Shown piece after piece: positions 49,803 to 61,025 of a stretch of 64,000 bases of DNA. The DNA lies in assembly GCF_964355755.1 (NCBI RefSeq), contig NC_092675.1, forward strand, positions 5,118,312 to 5,182,311, given 5' to 3'. Both the position numbers and the translations under genes were made by a program. Below the pieces are notes generated by a model. It ran no database searches and was not told the origin of the DNA. It saw only the letters and a list, made by a program, of their open reading frames with translations. The stretch is from Antedon mediterranea. Taxonomy: Eukaryota > Echinodermata > Crinoidea > Comatulida > Antedonidae. How positions within the stretch are numbered: position 1 is the first letter of the stretch; each line of letters starts with the position of its first letter.

Positions 49803-51451
49803 CTTTATCCAGTAGCTGATAAACCGTCCTGCTCCCAATCGGCGTGGAACAAAGATTTTAACATTCAATGTCAAGGCAGTCTTGAAGGTGACTGTCAACT
49901 GTTGGAATTACTTACGTTTCCGTAGGTTTTAAGACGTAGACTATTCCATTTTATAGTGACGTCATTTTGACCTAGGCATTTCTTGATGGTTATTAGTCCA
50001 CCTCTGAGGAGAGAATACATAATAATTAGTAAAAATACTGTAAAGGCCCTAGACCTTTTCAATATTTAAATCTCCGTGATTGATCTAAGCAACTTTATTT
50101 TTAATTGACTTTTTCAAATTTTTTAAAGTTTTGTATAAATTTTGTATTTTTTTAATATTTGTGTTTCCATATATATATTTTTGTGCATCAACAATTTCAG
50201 CCTTTGGGCTGCATGTTTTTTACTATATAAACCTGAATAAATAAATAAAATATACAGACTAAAACGAAAAGAGCAATAATCTTTAATCGTCCTAAGAGTA
50301 ACCATTTCATTTTCTTTCTTTCATTGTGTTATATATTGCGCCGTTCCGCAACCTATGGGTCGCGACCCAATGTTTGGATCGCGAACAAAATTTATGGGTC
50401 GCGAAATTGATTCCGATCATACTGAATTATACACTGATCTATATGTGAAATGTTCTCAGTTTTGTAGAATCTACAACACTGATTAAATTTTACATCTACA
50501 GTTTTGTCCTATGTTGACGGCGAGTCCGTAGCGTAGGCCTACACACAATTGGGAAGCGACGACGTATTGGTACAAACTTCAGCCTCACCGCAGCACTACA
50601 AACAAACATTAACGTTTAATTGTTACATTGTTATCTACGTTAGCACATAATTACATTGTAGCCTATACATGATCGTTATGACAAGTATATAGTATTACAA
50701 GTATATACCTTTTTTAATACGCAAATTTAAACATAAATTATTAGTTGTAGCGTGTTCAATTATCTTATACAAATTGGCGCAACAAAATAAATGTGTTGGT
50801 ATAGAAAATACATTCTTTATGTAAAAAGTCATACAATACAATGTTTTATAGGCCTATACAGTTTTGGAGTTTCTAAATTTATATTGTTCTAATGTGTTTT
50901 ACTTTGTTTAAAGAACTTTTACTCTTGACCTCTCAACTTCTTTTTTTACTAAACTGAAATAAATAAAATGAATTTATTTGGTTGGTTGTTGTTCCAGCAA
51001 ATTGCAATATTTTTATAAACTATAAATTATTTTCCTTGTCTTTTTAATTGATTTTTAGAAAATCTGCTGGTGCATGATTTTGATCTTTTTGTAATTTAAG
51101 CGCTATATGAAAATATGCTTCTGGTCGACTAGCATTGAAATAGACGCAGGGTGGTTAGAATATTTGTTTTTAATACTGTATGAAATGTTCTTTTCTTTTA
51201 ATGTATTTATGTTGTAATTTCACCATAATGTTATATCAACAGCTCATTGCCATGTAATCCTTTAACGTAAGCTATGTCTACACTATCAAACTTTATGTGA
51301 CAAAAATGCAATTGCCTATATTCAATTCAATTCAAATAAACATTTATTTCTTTCATTCATATTATATGGACACGATGACGTCATATCACTACCACATTTG
51401 TTTTGGTCAAACTAGTTTGATAGTGTAGAGACAGAGCTTTTTGATCTTTGT
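49803..51451. other. Intergenic, repeat fragments
   Basis: Upstream of the ADAMTS-like first exon. It holds a probable hAT-type terminus at about 50338-50420 and a retroelement tail near 51319-51360 (TTCAATTCAATTC, AAATAAACATTTATTTCTTT). No gene was seen. Confidence 0.5.
50338..50420. repeat. hAT-like terminal fragment
   Basis: CCGCAACCTATGGGTCGCGA, then CCCAATG and TTTATGGGTCGCGAAATT, resembles the CAACCTGTGGGTCGCGACCC ends common in animal hAT elements. No partner end or transposase was found. Confidence 0.4.
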
Positions 51452-52414
51452 ATGGGCGGCCATTAGGGCCAAAATAGACAAACGTTGCCGTACGAACAAT
51501 TCCGCTCCCGTCGTAAGGCAAACTAATGGCGTTTAAGACATAATTCCTCGAGTGACAATCAAATATTGCCGTACGGACACACAAGCACATTGCCATATGA
51601 ACAAATTGCCGTATGGTTAAATTGGCGTAAGGACAAAAATTGGCGTAAGAACAAAAATTGCCGAAAGGACAAAATTGCCGAAAGGACAAAAATTGGCGTA
51701 AGGACAAATTGGCCTACAGTCTAACTATTAATATAAACGTTGAGGGCAGCATAGTATTTTAAAACCACGTGACTGAAACCACTCTGTGTCCACCAGTCCT
51801 GCTGGGGAATAAAAGCATAATCATGGAAGGCATGTGTTAAGCCATGGAGGTACCTCCATGGTCTAGTCAACAATAAGCCAGCCGACAATAAGCCAGCCCA
51901 CTTTTATTTTTCCAGCCAACAATAACTATGAAACGCCGTTTGTGTATTTTATACATTTTCAGTGTTACTTATGGTTTTTATGGTATTAGAAATTAAATAT
52001 TTGTGAGAAAACGGCGGATTGCTCCTGGGAGTCACTTGGTGAGATTATACTAGGGTACCTCTTTAGTCGTCCAGTAAAAGTTAGAGTATGACCACTGGTC
52101 CCGTTTACTCAGCCCTCATCTTTTAAATCATTGTACTAGGTACAGGAAACAAATATGTGGACCACATGTTCTCTATTGGATGCTTCTGCGTTTACAAGGC
52201 ATATACTTTGAAAAATGTAAACAAATGGACCGGATCACTGTCTCGTCTTTTTATGGCAGAAAAAAACAAAAGATCTTACCTTAACCGCCTGTTATAATTT
52301 ATATTTATGTGAATCTGATTTTTTTTAAATATATCGTTGAGCTTGTGCACTCTTTGTGTTCATAATCACATATATTGTGCCAGTTCTGCGGTACATTTCA
52401 TTTCGAAACCTGAG

Positions 52415-52457
52415 CTGCACTGACGAGATCTAAGATCGAAACAGTTACTGTCTGCAG
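52415..52457 (+). ncRNA. Hammerhead ribozyme
   Basis: All conserved parts are present. Stem I is CTGCA/TGCAG. The core CTGACGA fits CUGANGA. Stem II is GATC/GATC with loop TAA. GAAA follows, then stem III ACAG/CTGT with loop TTA, ending in the canonical GTC cleavage triplet (cleavage after 52452). Penelope-like retroelements are known to carry hammerheads in their flanking repeats. This one lies just upstream of the Penelope-like coding remnant and a (AT)30 run. Confidence 0.85.
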
Positions 52458-52464
52458 ATTGGAT

Positions 52465-52466
<2 letters not shown>

Positions 52467-52526
<60 letters not shown>
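52467..52526. repeat. (AT)30 microsatellite
   Basis: Thirty uninterrupted AT units separate the hammerhead from the truncated reverse transcriptase reading frame. Confidence 0.95.
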
Positions 52527-52527
<1 letters not shown>

Positions 52528-52529
<2 letters not shown>

Positions 52530-54111
52530 TAACCCTTAAAGACCACAAACCGAACTTCACTAACAAACCGACTTGCCGATTAATAAACCCGACCAAATCC
52601 AAGATAGGCAAGATAAGCAAAACTATACTCGATCGTATTAACAGCAAAATTACATCAAAACTTCGCACCAACCAATGGAAAAATACCTCATCGGTCATCG
52701 AATGATTTAAGAGCATCGACAAGAAACAACAACACAACTTGATATGCTTCGACATCGTAGAATTTTAAACCTCAATCAGCAATGACCTGCTGAACAAAGC
52801 ACTAGACTTCGCTAATAGATACGATGATATTACCAACGACGAAAGAGACATCATCGTACATACCAAAACATCAATATTCTCACACAAACAGCAACCATGG
52901 CAAAAGAAAGGCCCCACAGCATTCGATGTGACTATGGGTAGTTATGATGGCGCAGAAACGTGTGAACTTGTTGGAAGCTTCCTGTTACACCAATTACAAC
53001 AGAAACTAGGAATCAACATAGGATTTACAGAGATGACGGCCTTGCCGTCACAGACACCACACCTAAAAGCACAGAAAACATTAAAAAAGACATATGCCAA
53101 ATATTCAAAGATAACGGCCTACGCATTACCATAGAGGCAAACAAACAAGTCATTAACTTCTTAGACGTCACACTAAACCTAGCGAGGAACACATAACAGC
53201 CCTACACCAAACCAAACGCCACGTTACAGTATATCCATCAACAAAGTAACCACCCACCGACCATCCTAAAGAATATACCCGCCGGAATAAACAAACGACT
53301 CTCGTCCTTGTCATCCGACAAAAATTCATTCAACCAAGCCGCCCCTGTATACCAGAAAACTCTCAACGACAGTGGATACCAGTACACACTAAAATACGAG
53401 CCGGTAACCCAGACAAGACGAAAAAACAGACAACGAAACAAAATTCTGTGGTACAACCCACCGTTCAGCAAAAACGTCAGCACAAACATTGGACAGAAAT
53501 TCCTATCCCTAGTAGACAAACATTTTCCAAAAGATAACAAACTAAGAAAAATCTTCAACCGAAACACCATTAAGATTAGCTACAGTTGTATGAACAATAT
53601 GAAACAGATAATAGACAGTCACAACAAGAGAATACTCAACCAGCCCGAAACAACATCCATGGAAAACACGCAAGAAATCAAAACATGCAACTGCCGACAG
53701 AAAAACACATGCCCGCTAAACGGAAATTGCCTACAATCATCTGTAATATACCAAGCCACAGTTACACGCAAAGACAAATCCACCTCGGAAACTTATATCG
53801 GACTCACTGAAAATGATTTTAAAACGCGATACAGAAATCACACCTCATCATTCCGTCATACACGTTTTAGAAACTCAACCGAACTCAGTAAACATATTTG
53901 GACACTCAAGGACAACAACACAGACTATTCAATCTCATGGCGCATCTTGGCATCTGCTAAAGCATACAGTAGCGCAAACAAAAAATGCAACCCCTGCCTC
54001 AAAGAGAAATTATTTATCATCCGCCACCCTGAATTATCGACATTAAACAAACGCAACGAACTCGTGTCCGCCTGCCGGCACAGAAAGAAAGCATTGTTAC
54101 ATAACAGCTGA
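52528..54111 (+). pseudogene. Penelope-like element, 5'-truncated RT plus GIY-YIG
   Basis: Reads as a Penelope-like polyprotein. It starts in RT fingers (TLKDHKPNF...CRLINPTKS), then motif A FDIVEF (the following Tyr codon is TAA), motif [15 protein letters not shown], and motif C YRDDGLAV in a shifted frame. A connector and the C-terminal GIY-YIG nuclease follow. Damage in the RT part: TGA replaces Trp in the stretch before FKSIDKK, TAA occurs in motif A, a frameshift lies between motifs B and C (about 53000), and another TAA is near 53195. The N-terminal RT region is missing at the (AT)n run. The element cannot make an active RT. Confidence 0.85.
53308..54111 (+). CDS. GIY-YIG endonuclease domain ORF of the Penelope-like element
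   Basis: An undamaged 267-residue reading frame forms the C-terminal part of the retroelement. It contains NPPFSKNVSTNIGQKFL, the Cys-rich connector CNCRQKNTCPLNGNC, and the nuclease core TYIGLTENDFKTRYRNH. STELSKHIWTLKD and a final Cys/His-rich block (CRHRKKALL) follow. These nucleases cut target DNA during Penelope-like retrotransposition. The ATG at 53308 is internal to the original polyprotein, so independent translation is doubtful. Confidence 0.8.
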   Translation: MSSDKNSFNQAAPVYQKTLNDSGYQYTLKYEPVTQTRRKNRQRNKILWYNPPFSKNVSTNIGQKFLSLVDKHFPKDNKLRKIFNRNTIKISYSCMNNMKQIIDSHNKRILNQPETTSMENTQEIKTCNCRQKNTCPLNGNCLQSSVIYQATVTRKDKSTSETYIGLTENDFKTRYRNHTSSFRHTRFRNSTELSKHIWTLKDNNTDYSISWRILASAKAYSSANKKCNPCLKEKLFIIRHPELSTLNKRNELVSACRHRKKALLHNS

Positions 54112-54196
54112 CATTCCAAAACATATCACCTGTAAATGCTAATTCTACAAGTAAATGTGCTTATAAGCAACGTTGTAATTGATTGTTCTCATTATA

Positions 54197-54234
54197 GTGT
54201 CCTGATGAGACTCACGAAACAAGCCTGTAGAGAC
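54197..54234 (+). ncRNA. Degenerate hammerhead-like motif
   Basis: CCTGATGA and CGAAAC cores are spaced as in a hammerhead. Stem III is ACA/TGT with loop AGCC followed by TA. Stem I is GTGTC/GAGAC with one mismatch. Stem II has only one convincing pair, so self-cleavage is doubtful. It lies 85 bp after the Penelope-like stop codon, where the 3' pseudo-LTR is expected. Confidence 0.5.
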
Positions 54235-55413
54235 CAAACTGTAGTTTTTACTTCTTTTCCAGACTTAACGTATATTTTAGCTCTACTTTACCGTATTGAG
54301 CACTTTTTAGACGGTTACATTGAACCGAACATTTATATATATATATATCTATGTATGAGAATAGTTATGTACTACAGGTATAAATATACATACATTTGCA
54401 TAATAATGTTGTATAATACACATAGGCAGTTTTATTTTATCTTATATGAAGTATGAATTAAAAAAAAAAATGTATAAATTAATATTGAAAACAAAAATGA
54501 AACGTAACGCAACATAAGTAACGCACGAGAAGGTAAGCAAACAAATATAACCATGAGACATAAACTAGACACAGGATTAAGACAAGCATTTCTAATATTT
54601 TTGTTTTTGTTTTTTTTTATATTCGTATTTTAAAATAATGTATATAGTCTGTATATAGGGTATAAATGAATTATATGTCAAAAAATACTACCGAAAATAA
54701 TAATATAATATTAGTAAATGTATCTCCTACAGTACATTTATTAGTGTTTACAATTTTAGATGTTGAGAATTATAGAACAAACAAAAAATATTAGAAAATT
54801 ATGAAAAAAGGTGGATAACAGAAAAGAAATATTAATGTTCTGATTCCAAGAACAGTAACGTTGATAAAATAAAAAAATAAATAATATATATATATATATA
54901 TATAAACCAAACAAAAGTAAGAATAACAATGAAATAGTTATTATTATTATTATTAGAAATAATTGTATTAATCTGTTGAAGATGAAATGAATAAATAGTG
55001 GTTAAAGCCACAAAAGAGAAAAAAAAGTGGGCTGGCTTATTGTCGGCTGGCTTATTGTTGGCTAGCTTGACCATGGAGGTACCTCCATGGCTTGACACGA
55101 GCCTCTTTCTATGATTATGCTTTTATTCCCCAGCAGGACTGGACACAGAGTCAACAGAGTGGTTTCAGTCACGTGGTTTTGTCCTTTCAGCAATTTTGTC
55201 CTTTCGACAATTGTTGTCCTTACGCCAATTTTAGTCCTTACGCCAATTTAACCATACGGCAATTTAACCATACGGCAATGTGTCTGTGTGTCCGTACGGC
55301 AATATTTGTTTGTCACTCGAGGAATTGTGTCTTTAACGCCATTCGTTTGCCTTACGGGAGCGGAATTGCTCGTACGGCAACGTTTGTCTATTTTGGCCCT
55401 AATGGCCGCCCAT

Positions 55414-56804
55414 ATCTTTGATGACATTTTGTTTCATTTTGCGTTTCCGTGGTTTTTCTTTTCTTAAAATGTTAGTGACAAATGGCCTAATGTCATTATT
55501 ATGATCATAGCCTAATATCTTTTCAGTCGCTACCTGAGAGGCTTTCATTTGATCTCAATGTTTACAACATACATATTTCTATTTGCTGTATTTTTTTATA
55601 TTGACCTCTGATCTCATATTAATATATATAAATAAATACTGGTCGTACACACTTTGATTGATTGACAAAGTTCACTTAGTAGGCGTATAGTATTAATATT
55701 CTGCCGTTAAAATACAATGTGTCTTTACATCAAAACAAAGAAGACTGAAAAAGCAACACTTTTATCATGGGATACAACTTTTAATAGAGGAATTTCATTA
55801 CAAACCTTTACTTGTATAGACTGATGTATGTAAAGAATAACTTTAAGTTACTATTCTGATTAATAAACTGAGAATGACCAGACTTCGAGTTGTGTGTAAG
55901 TTCAATAAACAACCAGAAAACCTATTGTAAAATTCTCCTACAAAAGATTTCTCTTTTTTGTGTCTTAATGATGTGTGTGATATAGGCTAATTTTACTACA
56001 AGTTATATTATAGTAAAATGAGTACTGGTTGGTGTTATTCTATGATACAAGAGAACCAACTTTAATATAATATATAATAATATAATAATACATAGGCCTG
56101 TAAAAAAACAAAACGCTTATTATTTATAGTAATAAGTACTTTCATCAGTTTCTTCCATGTGTAATATCTCCTTTTTTTAAATATTTTTTTTTAAACTTTT
56201 TAACTTTTTAATGTTGTAAATTTTGATGTTTGAAAGCTTGTACCAATTTTATATGTAAATCTCTCGCAATTCAGTTTTATTTTATATATACTGCAAAGAG
56301 AAATATTGAATAAAAGCAGAATGAATGAATGAAATATTTTAATTTGTATTCGAATTCTCTTCACTTGACCGTTTCTGATTCAAGAAAATTGACCACGATC
56401 TTTAATATTATAATCAACGAAAATTAAAAACATGATTAAAACTATGCTAAAATTAATAAAAACTCATTACCGATAGATATAATACCAATATTAATTTTTC
56501 TCAAATGTTGTTAACATTTTGAATATGATTTAAGACAAACGAGTTATGGCAAAGCACACGGGCAGTATCCAACAACTAAAAAGAACAGAAAGAAACAAAT
56601 TAAATCAAATTAAATTAAGACATTGAAAATATAAGTGGAATGATTTATAAAATGTCGTTTTAGTTATTACTGAAATGATATACAATTTTGAATAATTTAT
56701 AAAAAAAATTTCCACGTGACAAATACCTAATTCCAATTGAAAGGGGTTATCGTAATGTTCCAAACCGTGGGAATTCTATGAGAAATAATCTTTCTTTTAA
56801 TTAC
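55414..56804. other. Intergenic or 3' part of the propeller gene
   Basis: AT-rich DNA between the foldback element and the EGF exon. A LINE-like tail with (GAAT)n lies near 56320. The 3' end of the minus-strand YWTD/EGF gene should lie here or beyond the transposon, but no further exon could be recognised. Confidence 0.4.
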
Positions 56805-59368
56805 CTATTTCACAGATTGCTCCCATGTAGCCATTCGGGCATGTACAGGTGCTTATATCATCTTCAGTAGAAACACAAGTTCCATTATTCATGCATCCAC
56901 CGCAATCATCTTGAACTATATAAAAGAAATGAATAAAAATGTATGAACATTTTTATTACTTGACTTTATGTTATACAAAGATGGGATAGGCCTATAGAGA
57001 TTTAGATATAAGCCCTTTATTTAAATTATAATGTATTTTAATGATTGTGTGAAACAGAAGGCATGTGAGAAAATTGGCGAAGGTAAGACATTAACTCCAA
57101 TTTAACACTCGCGAAGTGGCATAGTGATGTAGCACAAAATTGCATGTACTGCAGTAAAGGCTGTAATTTGATATTATTATCTAAACAATGTGAGTTTTGA
57201 TACTGAAACATTTTAAAAGGTTACCTTTAAAGGGGCCTACATACAAGGGTCCTGTTTGGATCAACCGACTATCGCTACTCTCGATTGATTGTATTCCAGT
57301 CATTCTATCCAATCGATGTATGCCTCCAGTCCAATCTGTCCAGTACAGATAGTTTTTATAAACTTCAATATCAGAAGGGTGTCCTGTCAAGTTAGCAATA
57401 ATTCTTCTTTCGGTTCCGTCTAGGTTAGCTTCTTCGATGACATCAGTTCCTGAATCACACCAGTACATCTTTCCATCTTGAAGATAATGATTATAATTAC
57501 ATCAACACTAGATTTCAATTCAATGTCAGTAAACAGATTTCAATCTGTAACAGATTTCAATCTGTGAATTTTACAAAAATCCACATTTTTGTAAAACAGA
57601 TTTCTTGTAGAATTCTCTAAAACGCCCCAAACTACCTCAAACAATTGTTAAGCAATAGCAAAAAAATGAAATAAAAACTTTTATTAACTATTATACTAGT
57701 TAGGTCTGAAATAGCTATACACTTAATTAACAATCAAGTCATATGGGCCTTAAAAAAGTTAGTCCAAATCCAGAATTAGTAGGTCCTTCAGTAATGTAGT
57801 CGAACATTCTTGCAAATACGAAACAATTTATTTATACCGTCTCCACAATTAGTCTGCCTGTCATTAAGGACTTTTCTGAGATATTAGCACAAAACCAAGA
57901 TTTATAACAATATTATTGATAATACAAATTTCTTACTGGAAACTGATAAAGCAATTCCACTTGGATACACAAGTCCGCCCGTAACTATTTGGGTTCTTTT
58001 ACTCAAGTCATCTAATGGTGCTCGCTCTATATTTTGCACGGTGTTTCCACAATTAGACCAGTAAAGGTATCTGATTCTGATGAAGAATAATTTATAATAT
58101 CTATCTAAACATTATATATAGTATTATCTTACATCGTTTGTTTACAACAACGTAGATTCGACCAATAAAACCAGTAAATTACTTATTATACATATTAATA
58201 TTTTATAGAGTTGTGAGTGTCTTTTGCAATCTATAGTAATTAATTAATCATTATAACATACCCGTTAATAGTATCAACCTCAATCGCAAGCGGCGTGTCT
58301 AAATTAGTATCAAATAGAACCGTTTTATTCGTTCCATCGGTATTTACGGCTTCGATTTTAGATTCGGCAGAATTCGTCCAATAAAGTTTGGTTTTTTTTC
58401 CCATCAACGGCTAAAGCATCAACTATTAATGAAAAGGCATATGCTGTAGATCTAACATATTAATAGAAAGCTGATACAGAACAGTGAAAAAAAAAGTTAC
58501 TAGATAAACATCTAATAATATACAAATAATGAATTTGTATGAGTGTAATGGTACAAATAATGGCATACCTTTCACTTTTTTCAGCCAATCCAAGCCAGTA
58601 CTCTAGGCTAGGCCTAGCCTATGCCTGTTAGTATTAGGCTAGACCTAGCCTAGGCGTTTTATCCTAGGCCTGGGATTGTTGACATAATTAACACTAAAGT
58701 AGGTGTGTTTATAAAATCCATATAAATATAACAATTTTAATATATTATTAAAAACCAAACGTTACTGTTTTAATCAATGTGAATCAAAAGTAGGTTTTGA
58801 CTATTCTATGGCTACCTTTTATTTGATTCAAATGTCAGTAATCTATTTAGATGTTAAATAAAACAAATGAATGTTTTATATTCGTGTAATGGTACAAATA
58901 ATGGCATTTGGTGAATGATGAAAGGTTAAATATCAACTCGGTGTTGCTTCGTTGATATATAATCTTTCATCATTCACCTCATGCCATTATTTGTACCATT
59001 ACACTCATAAACATTCCTTATTTGTATACTATTGTACGCCATGTGACCCACAATCGTTCAATCAAATGACAGGAACGGGTGTTATATAATATAGTATAAT
59101 AGATAAAATAATAGTTAAAACGTGTTCTTACTTCCAAATATATCAGTAACGATTCCATTTTCGTTAGTAGCAAACGAATACCATACAATGTAAGGTGATG
59201 ACACGTCTAACCAGTATAACGTTAAATTGTTCGGATTATAATCAAGAGCCTTAGGTCTGCTTAGTGGAACTTGTATCGGTTCAGTAAAGTGCAAGCTTGT
59301 ATTCTCAGGACTAATATTTGAAGAGTAAATTTGCGGAGGGTTGAGGTTGCCCACAAACATTATATCCT
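56805..59368 (-). CDS. YWTD propeller and EGF protein (LRP-like), partial
   Basis: Exons in transcription order: 59368-59132, 58422-58262, 58076-57937, 57476-57225, 56915-56805. They encode the six-bladed LDL-receptor class B propeller (TLYWLD, KLYWTN, YLYWSN, MYWCDSG, YLYWTDW), then one EGF module (DDCGGCMNNGTC...CTCPNGYMGAIC). The order of YWTD domain then EGF is that of LDL-receptor-related proteins and SORL1/nidogen relatives. All intron phases match. Exon 2 contains a run of eight A (58392-58399, T on plus) where seven would keep the frame, so as written it is frameshifted. Both ends are open (phase 1): no signal-peptide, transmembrane or terminal exon was recognised. It is either a working gene with a sequencing or polymorphic indel, or a decaying one. 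Confidence 0.75.
58539..59007. mobile_element. Foldback MITE with internal hairpin
   Basis: A 28-bp terminal inverted repeat beginning ATGAGTGTAATGGTACAAAT is found at both ends. A second forward copy at 58884 forms a 121-bp near-perfect hairpin with the right end (58884-59004). The element lies in an intron of the YWTD gene. No target duplication was recognised. Confidence 0.7.
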
Positions 59369-59989
59369 CTGTAAAGCAATAATTTAAAATAATAAAAAAA
59401 TAATTACAACTAGATTTTAATTAGTTGAGTAGACGATGATTTTCTGATATCTACTTTTTTTTAAATAGCAATTAGTGTGAATGAATTATGGTTGTTTCAG
59501 ATATAATGCGATGTAAGGAACTTATGTCGAAAGTGCTGATAGTGATTGTAGCAGGTGTATTATGAGGACCTTAATTGTAATTGTAATGTTTTAGTGATAA
59601 CGAAATGAAACATGAAGGTGATTGTCTGTTTGAGCAAGAAATTAAATTTGAAGGAAATTGGACACACACATTTGAACTTGATATAGAAGCGAAATACTCG
59701 GTCTTTTTAATGTGGTGAATTATAAAAATAATAATGACGTGAACATTGGATAGACTTTTTACATGAATTCATAAAATATATACAGCTCGCATAACGAGTT
59801 TTGTTAAATTAGCGTAATTATGTTTATTTTCTATGAACAAGAAATTGCGAAATAAAAGATTGAATTGAATTGAAAAAAATCCAATTAAAAAATCAGGCGG
59901 CCATTATGATGGTATCACAAATAGATCATGTGATGCGAAAATGTTGAACAATTTTCAATCGCTGAAATGTCCTGAATCACTACGCTCGT

Positions 59990-61025
59990 GTAGCAAATAT
60001 ATTCTTATTCATATATTGTTACTACTGTATTAAAAACCAAAATCTCTGTAAACGCTTCGATGAAATTAATTAATTATGGATTCACTGGTTGTTATTATCA
60101 GTGCTGGATCTCAATAGTGCTGCAAATAATGATAAGTAAAAGGCTAAATCAAAACGGCGGAACGTTTTAGGTAAGTCGGTCCGGTTGAGTGGTCATCGAC
60201 CGTAGGCGTATCTTTATATATAAATTATGGTTAAATGCCATTGAAGTTTAGAATAAATAACTTATAAAAATCGTATATTGTGATACTTATAATGACAAGA
60301 AGTATGCGGAAACAATTACAATAGAAACAGTATAAAATTATTTTAAGGTGTTTACAGTAGAATTATAAAATAGTCTATAATAAAGAATAGATACTTTCCG
60401 AGATTTACAATTATTTATGATTACTGTTGTGGTGTTTGTGGGGCTGTATATACAGCTATATAGCTTTAACAAGGCCATATTCATAGCTGCAGTCGCGTGC
60501 TCAAGTTAGTGTTTACCGACTAACCGACCGACCGACATAGTGAGCTGTAGAGTCGCGTTGCACACGACTAAAATGATGATATATGATATATATTCTTATT
60601 CATATATTTTTACTACTGTATTAAAAACCAAAATCTCTGTAAACGCTACGATGAAATTAAGTAATTATGAATTCACTGGTTGTTATTATCAGTGCTAGAT
60701 CTCAATAGTGCTGCAAATAATGATAAGTAAAAGGCTAAATCAAAACGACGGAACGTTTTAGGTAAGTCTGTTTGGTTGAGTGGTCGTCGACCGTAGGCGT
60801 ATGTTATATAATTTTTATATAAATGCCGTTGAATCTTCTTTTAAAGTTAGTTTAAAGTTAGAATAAATAACTTATTAAAATCGTATATTGTAATAATTTT
60901 AATGAAAAGAAGAAGTATGCGGACAAAAGTACAATAGAAACAGTGTCAAATTATTTTAAGGTGTTTACAGTAGAATTTATGAATGCTGTTTGGGAGTTGT
61001 ATATATAGCTATATAACTTTAAAAA
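59990..61025. repeat. Tandem duplication, about 590-bp period
   Basis: Copy 1 (about 59990-60475) and copy 2 (about 60582-61025) share ATTCTTATTCATATATT, ACCAAAATCTCTGTAAACGC, TAGTGCTGCAAATAATGATA and GGAACGTTTTAGGTAAGTC. They also share GACCGTAGGCGTAT and TATAGCTATATA. Differences are scattered substitutions and small indels, so the duplication is not recent. Confidence 0.88.

Larger units (their letters stand above)
51452..55413. mobile_element. Foldback element with long TIRs enclosing a retroelement
   Basis: Left arm 51452 to about 51930 and right arm about 55025 to 55413 are inverted repeats starting ATGGGCGGCCATTAGGGCC. Each arm contains tandem 17-19 bp subrepeats of the type AATTGGCGTAAGGACAAA, then an inner part with GGAGGTACCTCC and AATAAGCCAGCC(GA)C. 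The flanks ATCTTTGT and ATCTTTGA suggest an imperfect 8-bp target duplication. Long TIRs with short subrepeats match the TU/foldback class known from sea urchins. The interior carries a Penelope-like element, so it is either a nested insertion or captured cargo. Confidence 0.78.

Noticed and set aside
51381-51707. Mirror-image ORFs of about 108 codons at 51381-51707 (-) and 55092-55421 (+)
   Set aside because: They translate the two inverted arms of the foldback element, with its short subrepeats; no protein family is suggested.
53238-53570. Minus-strand 110-codon hydrophobic ORF
   Set aside because: Antisense shadow of the GIY-YIG retroelement frame.
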